Positions 29,209 to 38,879 of a stretch of DNA of 64,000 bases are shown one piece after another. Made by a program: the position numbers and the translations under genes. The stretch comes from Bacteroidota bacterium (GTDB taxonomy: Bacteria > Bacteroidota > Bacteroidia > Chitinophagales > Chitinophagaceae), in the NCBI GenBank assembly GCA_013285915.1, contig JABDGS010000008.1, forward strand, positions 1 through 64,000. The letters run 5' to 3'. Each line of letters begins with the position of its first letter. The stretch's first letter is position 1. The notes beneath the pieces are model-generated. The model saw only the letters and a list, made by a program, of their open reading frames with translations, ran no database searches and was not told the DNA's origin.

Positions 29209-30291
29209 ATGGCAGCTAACATTAATGTAAGGTTTGTTATAAAGGTGCTGTTGGTTGTGCTGTTAATAAGCATAAACGGCTTTGTATTTTTTGGTTTTCA
29301 GCACCAGGTTAATTGGTCAGACGCAACCAAGGGAGCAGGCAATCAAAATTTATTGCTGCTGGTGTTTGCAATACATATTGCGCTGCAGTTGGTGTTTGGA
29401 TATGTATTATTATACAAAGTTTTCAGCCGCTCCCAACCGCTAAAAAAAGGTGCAAAGCTAATAGTAACCTTAACAGGCCTGCTTTTACTTTTTTATATTG
29501 CCGACAATATTATCACAGGCCATTTTTTAGCAATAGTTTATCACCACAAAACTGTGTTCGCCCACTCGCCTCGCTGGATCATTTCTTTTGTACTCTATGC
29601 TTTTACTTTAATAATCGCAGTATCATATCGTTTAGGGGCAAGGGCTTATGCAGGTGAGAAACAAAAGCAGTTATTAATTGAAAACCAGCTATCAACCGAA
29701 CTAAATTTCTTAAAGGCACAGATTGATCCGCACTTCCTTTTTAATTCGCTTAATAATTTATTCTTTCTTGCACAGCAACAAAATAATGCAGCGTTAATGA
29801 ATGGTATTGCAAAACTGTCTGACCTGATGAAGTTTTCATTATACGAAACCAACCGGCCATTTATTGAGCTTGAAAAAGAAATTGAGTATATTAAAAATTT
29901 TATAGGCCTTGCTCAATTAAGATATAAAGAAAAGGAAATAGAAACCAGTTTAACCATAACCGGCGATGTAAAAGGTGTCTGCATTGCTCCAATGATCTTT
30001 TTACCCTTTGTTGAAAATGCTTTTAAATATTCATTCGATTTCGAGAACCCTTCTTACATTAATATTCAAATAAATGTTGACAATAAAATAGTTTTGTTTA
30101 CATGCAAAAACCGGGCGAATACGGCCTTAAAACAACCTTCCGCCTCCGCAAAAGGCGTAGGTCTTAAAAATGTAAAGCGCCGGCTTGAATTAATTTATGG
30201 CAACAGCCATACATTAACATTGCAGGAGAAAGAGGAAGTATTTACTGTACATCTGCAAATTAATACCGATGATAAGCTGCATTATAATTGA
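29209..30291 (+). CDS. LytS-type sensor histidine kinase
   Basis: TM helices; LKAQIDPHFLFNSLNNLFFLAQQ; GVGLKNVKRRLELIYG. ATG 29209 preferred over 29080. Confidence 0.92.
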   Translation: MAANINVRFVIKVLLVVLLISINGFVFFGFQHQVNWSDATKGAGNQNLLLLVFAIHIALQLVFGYVLLYKVFSRSQPLKKGAKLIVTLTGLLLLFYIADNIITGHFLAIVYHHKTVFAHSPRWIISFVLYAFTLIIAVSYRLGARAYAGEKQKQLLIENQLSTELNFLKAQIDPHFLFNSLNNLFFLAQQQNNAALMNGIAKLSDLMKFSLYETNRPFIELEKEIEYIKNFIGLAQLRYKEKEIETSLTITGDVKGVCIAPMIFLPFVENAFKYSFDFENPSYINIQINVDNKIVLFTCKNRANTALKQPSASAKGVGLKNVKRRLELIYGNSHTLTLQEKEEVFTVHLQINTDDKLHYN

Positions 30292-30970
30292 TGATGAACC
30301 AAATGCAATAGAGATATTAAAAACTTATTTGCAAAATATTTCATCGGTTAAGCTGGTGGAATGTTTTCGCAACCCGGTAAAAGCATTAAATTACCTGCTT
30401 GTTAAACAGGTTGATCTTATCTTTCTTGATATAAATATGCCGGGTATGTCTGGCATTGATATTATAAGATCGTTGCATTATAAACCGGCAGTAATATTTA
30501 CTACTGCCTACATGGAATATGGGGCGCAAAGCTATGACTACAATGCTGTTGATTACCTTGTAAAACCTATAATACAGGAGCGTTTTATTAAAGCCATAAA
30601 CAAAGCAATGGCACTGCTAATACCAGTAACTAAGGGCGAAGCCACTATAATTGAAAGCGATCATGTTTTTCTAAAAAGCGGTACAGAACATATTAAAGTG
30701 CAATTGGCTGATATAATAATGGTTGAAAAAAAGGAAAACTACCTGTGTTATGTAACCCCCGATGCAAAAATTCTTGTGCGTGGCAATATGCAGGATGTTC
30801 AGGGCTTTCTTCCTTCATCAAAATTTTTGCGGGTACACAAGTCGTATATAGTTGGGCTGCTGCACATAACAAAAATAGACAGCAATTCCATTTTTATTGG
30901 TTCATATCACATCCCCATCAGTGACCCATATAAATCTCAAATTCAAAAAATTTTACAGCCAAAAAAATAA
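30269..30970 (+). CDS. LytTR-family response regulator
   Basis: REC (DLIFLDINMPGMSG, VDYLVKP) and LytTR domain; overlaps the kinase gene by 23 nt. Confidence 0.95.
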   Translation: MISCIIIDDEPNAIEILKTYLQNISSVKLVECFRNPVKALNYLLVKQVDLIFLDINMPGMSGIDIIRSLHYKPAVIFTTAYMEYGAQSYDYNAVDYLVKPIIQERFIKAINKAMALLIPVTKGEATIIESDHVFLKSGTEHIKVQLADIIMVEKKENYLCYVTPDAKILVRGNMQDVQGFLPSSKFLRVHKSYIVGLLHITKIDSNSIFIGSYHIPISDPYKSQIQKILQPKK

Positions 30971-31050
30971 GGCAGAGTTAGTTTTAGCGCTTTTCGGATT
31001 TCTAATAAAAGCTATCCCGGAATATCGGAACGAAGTTTCGGGCCACGACT

Positions 31051-31108
31051 GGCATTTGAAAAACCATAGCTGAAGTGAGTGACACAACCACAGTTCACCA
31101 AAGCTATG
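31051..31108. repeat. dispersed REP-like repeat, family 2, copy 2
   Basis: ggcatttgaaaaaccatagctgaagtgagtgacac...agctatg; catagct/agctatg stem. Confidence 0.7.
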
Positions 31109-31205
31109 CAGCTCACACCCATAAAACCTTCTTCCTTTGCGCCTTCGCGCCTTTGCGTGAACCTAACCGGCATGCCCGAAGGGTATGTGCAACCGTCTCC
31201 CGCTA

Positions 31206-33092
31206 TTATATTGCCTCATGCCCTGTGCCATCCTTAGTAACCTTTATATTAAAAGGCGGTGCTTTGTAGTTTTTATCCAAATAATCAGTGGGTATAGTTG
31301 AACCATTGCCGTCCCTTGCAGCCCGGTAATGCGGCGACATTATTTCTATACCTGCTTCATTGCAGCAATCCTGTATATTCTGGTGCAGTTGCGAGTAAAT
31401 GCCAGACTGCCTGTTTGCCTCTTTCGTATGGGCATTTAGCTGGTACGAAACATAAAAATCGTCAAGGCTTGTTTGCAGCACAAATGGCATGGGGTCATTC
31501 AAAATAAATTCAGTACGCAGCCCCGCGTTTATCAATGCCTTGTGCACATCTCGCCAGGGCACATCGTAGCCAATAGTTACAGTGGTGTGTAATATAACGC
31601 CTTTGTCGGCCGGTTTTGTATTGCTTGAGTAGTTAATGGTGCTGCCTGATAAAACAGTTGAGTTGGGTATGGTAATATCTTCATTTTTGCTGGTACGTAT
31701 TCTTGTAACAAGCATGGTTTTTTCTATTACATCGCCTGTTATATCACCAATTTTTATACGGTCGCCTATTTTAAACGGGCGCATATAAGTTATCACCATA
31801 CCCGCTACCATGTTGGCAATGGCGTTTGACGAGCCTAATGAAAGTATTACACCAACAAAAACCGATACCCCCTGGAACGCGACAGATTTACTGCCCGGCA
31901 GGTACGGAAATATCAGCACGATCATAAATGCATACAGCAAAAATTTTACAATATTAAAAGTGGGTTGTGCCCAATCTGCATGAAAACCGCTTAAAGTAAT
32001 GTTTCCTTTTTCAATTTCATCTACAAAATATCTAAATCCTTTTATGGTGTACCTGAAAATAAAATAAATAACAAGTATGGTAAATAAATTTGGAAGGAAA
32101 TGAAATACACCGGCCATTGCAGACCTTGCCGGGGTTAATATCCAGCCTAATAGTATATCTGTCCATGCTTTGGTTTCAGGAAATACGCTAAACAGCAACG
32201 GTAATGAAAGGTATACTATTAAAATAAGCAGTATTATCCGCAGCACATTGCTTACCTGCAATTCTATTAACTGCAACTGCTCGGCACTTAGTATTTTTAT
32301 TTTTCTAATAGTTAAGCCGCCAACATATTTGTGTGTGCCTGTTTTGCGAAAATTAATTACCAGTTTAAACAGCTTGTTTACAAAAAACACCAGTATGCTT
32401 AAGCTTAATATTATAAGGCACACCAAACCAATGCGCCTTAGCCAGCTTTTCAGGCTGTTTGCATCTCTTTCGGCAGCTATATTTTTTTTAATTTTTGCAA
32501 CATAATCACTGGTCAGTTGCTTTGGGTCTGCGCCAAGCCACAGGGCATCCATTCCCGTAACTGTCAAAATAAGTGTTTCATTATTATACAAAACATCAAA
32601 CCCATTCTCTGTTTCATTTATTTTCAGCGAATCGGCGTTATAAAACGGCGCATTGTATAATTTTTTAATTCTTTCATTTATTGCCTGCGCCCTCTCACGC
32701 GGGCTAAATGATCCAACTTTTGTGTAAATAAAAAACAGGGTATCCGTAAACGGTACTACTGCAAAACCGGTTGCGTTCTTTTTAAGCTCCGCAATTTTCA
32801 GTAACTGTTGAGCCTTATGTATGGAGTCGGTTGTAACAAACAGCCTTAACCTGTCTTCAAGTTCTTTTGTTTTTTGCTTGTCGCCGGTTGCTAATTGCAG
32901 TTCATTTTGTAACTGTGCTTTCATTAACGAATCTAATTGTTGCTGCTGGCGTTGCTGTTGCAGTAAATTTTCTATGTTGCGGCGCAGGCTATCGGTTTGC
33001 AGGCTGTCAACCGCGTTCTTGTTTTGCGCGAATAGTGTTGGGGCAGCAAAGCACGCTGCAATTAAAATAACTACAAATTTTAGCTTATTCAT
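31206..33092 (-). CDS. mechanosensitive ion channel family protein (MscS-like)
   Basis: TM region followed by GVILSLGSSNAIANMVAGMVITYMRPFKIGDRIKIGDITGDVIEKTMLVTRIRTSKNEDITIPNS. Confidence 0.94.
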   Translation of the reverse strand: MNKLKFVVILIAACFAAPTLFAQNKNAVDSLQTDSLRRNIENLLQQQRQQQQLDSLMKAQLQNELQLATGDKQKTKELEDRLRLFVTTDSIHKAQQLLKIAELKKNATGFAVVPFTDTLFFIYTKVGSFSPRERAQAINERIKKLYNAPFYNADSLKINETENGFDVLYNNETLILTVTGMDALWLGADPKQLTSDYVAKIKKNIAAERDANSLKSWLRRIGLVCLIILSLSILVFFVNKLFKLVINFRKTGTHKYVGGLTIRKIKILSAEQLQLIELQVSNVLRIILLILIVYLSLPLLFSVFPETKAWTDILLGWILTPARSAMAGVFHFLPNLFTILVIYFIFRYTIKGFRYFVDEIEKGNITLSGFHADWAQPTFNIVKFLLYAFMIVLIFPYLPGSKSVAFQGVSVFVGVILSLGSSNAIANMVAGMVITYMRPFKIGDRIKIGDITGDVIEKTMLVTRIRTSKNEDITIPNSTVLSGSTINYSSNTKPADKGVILHTTVTIGYDVPWRDVHKALINAGLRTEFILNDPMPFVLQTSLDDFYVSYQLNAHTKEANRQSGIYSQLHQNIQDCCNEAGIEIMSPHYRAARDGNGSTIPTDYLDKNYKAPPFNIKVTKDGTGHEAI

Positions 33093-33252
33093 TTTTTGGT
33101 TGCTGGCTTGTTAACCGGCCTTTAAAAGGCGCCCGTAAATATACTAAACGCGTACTTATAACCTGCTATACATTCGGTAGTTTTAATAGCGGGTGTATAA
33201 CTGTATTTTACACGCAGTGCAAAACACCGGGCTTTATATAAAACCTTGTTAT

Positions 33253-35646
33253 TTAGTTATTTTCCGTATTCTCCACCGGCGGTGGCGTAAAAGCAGGCTT
33301 CTTTTCTTCGGTGTGGTTTATACCAAAATTGTAGCGTATGGTAATGCCGCAGCGGCGGCTGTCCTGCAGGCGTGTACCATCCACAGTTATGCCCTGCTGC
33401 TGTATACGAAAGATGGATTTATTGGTATGAAGCAGATCATTCCCCGAAACAATAATACTTAGCTTTTTATGCATCAGGTTTTTGGTTGCGCTAAGGTTAA
33501 GCTGCCCCATGGTTTTTAATTCGTTAAACAGGCGAAAGCCGTTCACCAGCATCCAGCCATTCAGGTTAAAGCTGAGCGTTGGTGTGGCCTTAAACTGGTG
33601 TCCGGTAAAAAATGTCCAGCTTGCACGGCTGTAATCTAATGGTGCATTGTTGTATTGTCCGGTATAATGCACATAGTTAAACTGCACACCGGCATACATA
33701 AAATATTTGTGGCCGCCCGGCACACCACCAAACAGGCGCCAGTATATTTCGCGGTAGCTGCCCAGGTTATCATAAGTGCGAAATGCAATTTTGCTGGTAT
33801 CGTTTTGATAAGTTACCATGCTGAACACATCTTTGGTGCGGTTTATACCAATTGCAAAAACCGGGAAGTCATTATACGTAGCATTCACTTCGTAATTAGT
33901 AGTAAACTGCGGCTGCAGGTGCGGGTTACCGCTATTATAGGTAAACTGGTCAACAAACTGCGGGGATGGGTTTAGCTGCTCATAGCCAGGCCTTGTAATA
34001 CTCCGGCGTAAAACTACATTACCCACAAGCGGGTAGCCGAATACACTAAACAGGTTCTTTTTAATATACAGGTATGGAAAAAGGTCTGTGCGTTTAATGG
34101 AAAAAGGAATACCAACCGGCACAGTTTGGTGGCCCGATATATCCGTATACTCAAGCCGCAGCCCTGCTTTAAATGTATAACCGTGGTACAGTTTTGACAG
34201 TTGTGTATAAGCCGACCCTATATTTTCATCATAATTAAAAGTGTTCGTTTTAAAACTGTCCAATTGTTTTACCTGCCCTGTTTGCTGGTAATACAAAGCC
34301 ATATTGTCATTGGCGGCACTGCTGAATTTTAGTCCCGTTTCCAAAACGTAATCGTGCTTCATTCTCAGCGAGAGGTCACTCTTAAAACTTACAGCATTTG
34401 CCTTACTGTTCGTGTTGCCATTGCCATATAATAATAAGCCCTGCGGCAAAACCTGCTGCTGCGTGTAGGTTTGCATGTTAGTGTTATGGCTGTACACATA
34501 ATCCAGTTCATTATCCCACTCACTGCCTGCGGAATCAATCTTATATTTCGCAAAAACAGTATTATTCAATACCAGCGAATTACCACCGCTGTTTATGGGG
34601 CTTTGTGTTTCAAAAAAAGCATCCTGTGTATTGCTTATAGTGTTATAGGTACTGGCAAAATTGGTGTTATGTGTAGCGGTAACACGAACGTCATAACTCA
34701 AGTCGAATTTGTTGCTAAAAGCAACACCAATACCGCCACTGGCATAATTTGTTACAGGCGCATATTTGGTAAGCGACCTTTGCATCAGCAATGTATCAGC
34801 TTTTATTATGCGGGTTGATTGTATGTCGTCAAAATAATGGCGGCGTGTGTATTGATACGAGAGGTATGAGCGCATTTTACCCACGCTCCTGTTTAATGTT
34901 ATTCCCGCCGTTGTGTTATTATATACCCCCTGGTCAATCCTTACATTGGCACTGCCCGATGTACCTACCTGCACACCTTTTTTCAACACAATATTTACAA
35001 TGCCGCCATTGTTGGCAGCATCATACCGTGCCGAGGGCGTGCGTATAATCTCAATCCGGCTAACGCTGCCGGCAGGCAGGCTTTTTAGCAACGCAGCAAT
35101 ATCATCTGTGCTCATGTGTTGTTGCACACCGTTTATATAAATAGCCGCGGGGGCAGAGCTGTTAAGGTAAACATTCCCGTCCTGGTCAAGCACTACGCCG
35201 GGCACTTTTTCCAATACCTCGTATGCGTTGGTGCTGGTTGTAGCTAATTGCTCGGCATCAACCAGTGTTTTATCATCTTCCTGCCGCATTAACGGCTTTG
35301 TTGCTGTAACTGTTACATCGTTTAGTTTTCCAAAAGATGATCTTAGCACAAAGCTTACGTTTATTGGCCTGCTGCCAGCAGTAATGGTTTTATACTGTTC
35401 TTCATAACCCACAGCAACAATATAAATACGATATGTGCTGTTGGCCCGCACATGCAGCGTGTTTATGGGCTTGCTTATTATGGTTTGCAGCAATGTACTA
35501 TCAGGCCAGGAATAAAGCTGTATGGTTGCACCGGCAACGGTGTCTTTGCCAATGGTTGACAAATTAACCCGAACAGGTACTGTTTGGGCTTTAATAACAT
35601 TACACATTAAAACAAGAAAAGACAATGCCAATAATTGTTGCCGCAT
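33253..35646 (-). CDS. outer-membrane beta-barrel / TonB-dependent receptor-like protein
   Basis: 797 aa; plug-like KVPGVVLDQDGNVYLNSSAPAAIYINGVQQHMSTDDIAALLKSLPAGSVSRIEIIRTPSARYDA. Confidence 0.9.
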   Translation of the reverse strand: MRQQLLALSFLVLMCNVIKAQTVPVRVNLSTIGKDTVAGATIQLYSWPDSTLLQTIISKPINTLHVRANSTYRIYIVAVGYEEQYKTITAGSRPINVSFVLRSSFGKLNDVTVTATKPLMRQEDDKTLVDAEQLATTSTNAYEVLEKVPGVVLDQDGNVYLNSSAPAAIYINGVQQHMSTDDIAALLKSLPAGSVSRIEIIRTPSARYDAANNGGIVNIVLKKGVQVGTSGSANVRIDQGVYNNTTAGITLNRSVGKMRSYLSYQYTRRHYFDDIQSTRIIKADTLLMQRSLTKYAPVTNYASGGIGVAFSNKFDLSYDVRVTATHNTNFASTYNTISNTQDAFFETQSPINSGGNSLVLNNTVFAKYKIDSAGSEWDNELDYVYSHNTNMQTYTQQQVLPQGLLLYGNGNTNSKANAVSFKSDLSLRMKHDYVLETGLKFSSAANDNMALYYQQTGQVKQLDSFKTNTFNYDENIGSAYTQLSKLYHGYTFKAGLRLEYTDISGHQTVPVGIPFSIKRTDLFPYLYIKKNLFSVFGYPLVGNVVLRRSITRPGYEQLNPSPQFVDQFTYNSGNPHLQPQFTTNYEVNATYNDFPVFAIGINRTKDVFSMVTYQNDTSKIAFRTYDNLGSYREIYWRLFGGVPGGHKYFMYAGVQFNYVHYTGQYNNAPLDYSRASWTFFTGHQFKATPTLSFNLNGWMLVNGFRLFNELKTMGQLNLSATKNLMHKKLSIIVSGNDLLHTNKSIFRIQQQGITVDGTRLQDSRRCGITIRYNFGINHTEEKKPAFTPPPVENTENN

Positions 35647-35900
35647 ACTGGCTGCAAAGGTACAAGTTTGCGCTGCTGCATGTTTTGCAACATGTTAAAA
35701 ATATCCCTTTTGTTACCGGCAGCAGTATTTCATAGCATCTTCGTTGCTACGCAAGCTCTTTAGCTGCTGTGCAGGTGTCGTCTTTTTAAAACCTGGTAGC
35801 CAAAAGCCATATTTAATTTCACCGGACTATCTAACTAAAAAATCTTTCCTGCCCATTCAAATAAATACAGACCTTTAGCGTCCCTTTAAAATTACATTAC

Positions 35901-36761
35901 ATGAAACGATTAATTGTGTCGCTTACCGGTATTGCCTTGTTTTGCATTGTATACACAAACAGTCAGCCTTACAAAGGCGCTTCCTTTATTAGCCCTTCTA
36001 AAGATTGGAAATTTGGCATTGCCCTCTGGACTTTTCACAGCGTGCCGTTTGCCGACGCGCTTGATAAAATTGACAGTGCAGGCATACAGTACATTGAGCC
36101 CAACACTTTTACCAAAGCTGGTGGCGAACTTAAAGATTCGATTATTATGCAGCTTTCACCCGCAGGCATTATAAAGCTTAAGGCCATGATAGCCGCCAAA
36201 GGGCTTAAATGCGAGTCTGTTTATATTGCAGGCGGCCCAACCATACAATCGTGGGTAAAACAGTTTGATATTGCCAAAGCCATCGGTGTTAAGTTTGTAA
36301 CAACCGAGCCACCGCTGAATATGTGGGATGCTATTGACAGCCTGGCCGGCGTGTACAAAATGAAAGTGGCCATTCACGAGCACTGGAAAGGTTTTAGCCA
36401 CTACTGGAACCCCGATACTACGCTTATGGCTATAAAAGGGCATCCAAATTTTGGTGTATGTGCCGATTTGGGCCATTGGCCAAAAAGTGGTATTAACCCC
36501 ACAGAGGCTATAAAAAAATTAGCTGGTCATATAATCGCGATCCATCTGAAAGATATTGCAGCTTATAACGATACAAAGCTGGTTGACGTGCCTGTGGGCA
36601 CGGGCGTTGTTGATTTTCCGGCTATTTTCCAGGAGCTGAAAAAGCAGGGCTTTAAAGGTTACATATATATTGAGCGCGATGCGGAAGACAAACCTAATAA
36701 CCTGCCATCGGTTATACAGGAGAAAAAATATTATTACGACCAGGTGAATAAGCTAAAATAA
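35901..36761 (+). CDS. sugar phosphate isomerase/epimerase family (TIM barrel), exported
   Basis: Signal peptide; GIALWTFHSVPFADALDKIDSAGIQYIEP; FGVCADLGHWPKSGINP; IHLKDI. Confidence 0.85.
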   Translation: MKRLIVSLTGIALFCIVYTNSQPYKGASFISPSKDWKFGIALWTFHSVPFADALDKIDSAGIQYIEPNTFTKAGGELKDSIIMQLSPAGIIKLKAMIAAKGLKCESVYIAGGPTIQSWVKQFDIAKAIGVKFVTTEPPLNMWDAIDSLAGVYKMKVAIHEHWKGFSHYWNPDTTLMAIKGHPNFGVCADLGHWPKSGINPTEAIKKLAGHIIAIHLKDIAAYNDTKLVDVPVGTGVVDFPAIFQELKKQGFKGYIYIERDAEDKPNNLPSVIQEKKYYYDQVNKLK

Positions 36762-36840
36762 ATACCACATCGCGAAATATTTAATATCAAACCCAAAAAA
36801 TATCCATCTTCAATATAAGAATAGATTACGCTGTTGCTGT

Positions 36841-38289
36841 ATGATAAAGTATGTTTTACTGCTGTTGCCACTGTTTGCCCGTGCAGGCGAAGATTATAAA
36901 GCTTCGCTGTTTGGTATACGGTCAGATGGCAGCACGCTAAATACCCGTTCCATACAATACGCGGTTGATTACATTAATAACAAGGGTGGTGGCACGCTGG
37001 TATTTGAAGTTGGCAGGTATATTACCGGCTCAATTCATTTAAAATCAAATGTGTGCATCGAGTTGAAAGAAGGCGCTGTTTTAGTAGGCTCTCTAAACCC
37101 CTTCGATTACGATAAAAATGGCTTTACCGCATTGCTGCTTGCTGATAGCCAGCAAAATATTACCATAACCGGCAAGGGTATAATTGATGGGCAGGGCAGG
37201 CAGGTTGCCGCAAACATTGTTGCGTTGGTACATGGCGGGGTTATTAAAGACCCCCTGGTGCAGGACAGGCCAAATGAAACCATAAGGCCAATGCTTATTT
37301 ATTTTAAAAGCTGCAGTAATGTTACCATCAAAAACGTCACGCTAAAAAATGCAGCTTCATGGGTTGAAACATACGACCAATGCCAGAACCTTAGTATCGA
37401 CAGCATACATGTTTACAGCAAAGCATATTGGAACAACGACGGCGTTGATATTGTTGACTGCAACCACGCAAGTGTTACAAATTGTTTTATTGATGCGGCC
37501 GATGATGGCATTTGTCTTAAATCACACAGCGCGTCTGCTTCCTGCGACAATGTTTTAATACACGGCTGTACCATTCGCAGCAGCGCCAGTGCAATTAAGT
37601 TCGGCACCGCATCTTTCGGCGGTTTTAACCACATACGCATTATTCAAAACAAAGTATATGATACTTACCGTTCAGCAGTTGCCCTTGAAGCTGTTGATGG
37701 TGGGAGTATAAAAGATGTTGTTGTTGACAGCCTTGAAGCCATTAACACAGGCAATGCAATTTTTATACGCGCAGGCAACAGGAACGGCAACCATACCAGC
37801 AGTGTTAGTGATATACACTTAAGCAATATTTCTGTTGAAATAGCAACCACCAAGGCCGATGCCGGTTATGAATATGAAGGCCCCGTTGAAGATGAACCAC
37901 GCAATATATCACCAATGGTTTTTGCAGGCTTGCCGGGTGTGCCGTTAACAGGCATACATCTATCAAATATTACCATCACCTATCCCGGCGGCGGTAATGC
38001 ATTTATCGCCAACCGCAGCCTTGATGCTTTAGACAGTATTCCTGAATTGCCTGCTAAGTACCCTGAATTTTCCATGTTTAAGGAATTGCCTGCGTGGGCT
38101 TTGTACATAAGGCATGCGAAAGATGTAGATATGCAGCAAGTAACATTTACCTGTGCTGCTAAAGACTACCGCACAGCAGTTGTGCTTGATGACGTACAGT
38201 CGGCCAATATAACGGCACTAACAATAAAAGAACCGGGTAATAAAAAGCCTGTCTTTCAGCACAACACAAAAGGCATTGCAATAAAATAG
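36841..38289 (+). CDS. glycoside hydrolase family 28-like (polygalacturonase-type)
   Basis: Parallel beta-helix pattern; WNNDGVDIVDCNHASVTNCFIDAADDGICLKS (NxD/DD motifs). Confidence 0.9.
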   Translation: MIKYVLLLLPLFARAGEDYKASLFGIRSDGSTLNTRSIQYAVDYINNKGGGTLVFEVGRYITGSIHLKSNVCIELKEGAVLVGSLNPFDYDKNGFTALLLADSQQNITITGKGIIDGQGRQVAANIVALVHGGVIKDPLVQDRPNETIRPMLIYFKSCSNVTIKNVTLKNAASWVETYDQCQNLSIDSIHVYSKAYWNNDGVDIVDCNHASVTNCFIDAADDGICLKSHSASASCDNVLIHGCTIRSSASAIKFGTASFGGFNHIRIIQNKVYDTYRSAVALEAVDGGSIKDVVVDSLEAINTGNAIFIRAGNRNGNHTSSVSDIHLSNISVEIATTKADAGYEYEGPVEDEPRNISPMVFAGLPGVPLTGIHLSNITITYPGGGNAFIANRSLDALDSIPELPAKYPEFSMFKELPAWALYIRHAKDVDMQQVTFTCAAKDYRTAVVLDDVQSANITALTIKEPGNKKPVFQHNTKGIAIK

Positions 38290-38313
38290 CTACCAGGTTT
38301 ATTCCGAAGGTGT

Positions 38314-38799
38314 TCACCGCTTCCCAAACCCTTTGGGAAAACGGTCCGCAACAAGGTTTAGCTGTATGCCATATTCAAGATATGCTTTAAGGCCGGCCAG
38401 CACCCAGGTAAACCCGCCGGTTGAGTCAAGTGCCTTTTTTACTACCTCGTCGCCTGTGCCTTTAAATCCTGAATTTGTTACATTTAAAAATGTGTAGTTA
38501 TTTTCATAAGGGGTAAACACCCACTCAATTCTTGTATAACCGGCGGCATCGCTGCCCCAATCCATAACAATCCTTTTATTTGCTTCAACAGTTAATACTT
38601 TAACATGGGCGTGCACATTATACATCTCCCAATCCCATTGCACTGTTTTACCTTCTTCAATTCTTCCACTGCTTTTTGTAAACCAAAACTTAGTAATTTT
38701 TTCAGGGTCAACTATAGCGTCAAATACCTCTGCAATTGGCTTGCGTATTAGCATGCCTGTTTCAGCAATTGGGTCAATATGTAATAGTAAATCTCCCAT
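38314..38799 (-). CDS. SRPBCC / AHSA1-like protein
   Basis: IRKPIAEVFDAIVDPEKITKFWFTKSSGRIEEGKTVQWDWEMY pattern. Confidence 0.85.
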   Translation of the reverse strand: MGDLLLHIDPIAETGMLIRKPIAEVFDAIVDPEKITKFWFTKSSGRIEEGKTVQWDWEMYNVHAHVKVLTVEANKRIVMDWGSDAAGYTRIEWVFTPYENNYTFLNVTNSGFKGTGDEVVKKALDSTGGFTWVLAGLKAYLEYGIQLNLVADRFPKGFGKR

Positions 38800-38879
38800 A
38801 ACACAAAGCTATACAAACTTATTTTATGCGGCTCTAATGACATCTTGCATGATGCTTTATGCCAACCGGGTAGATATTT

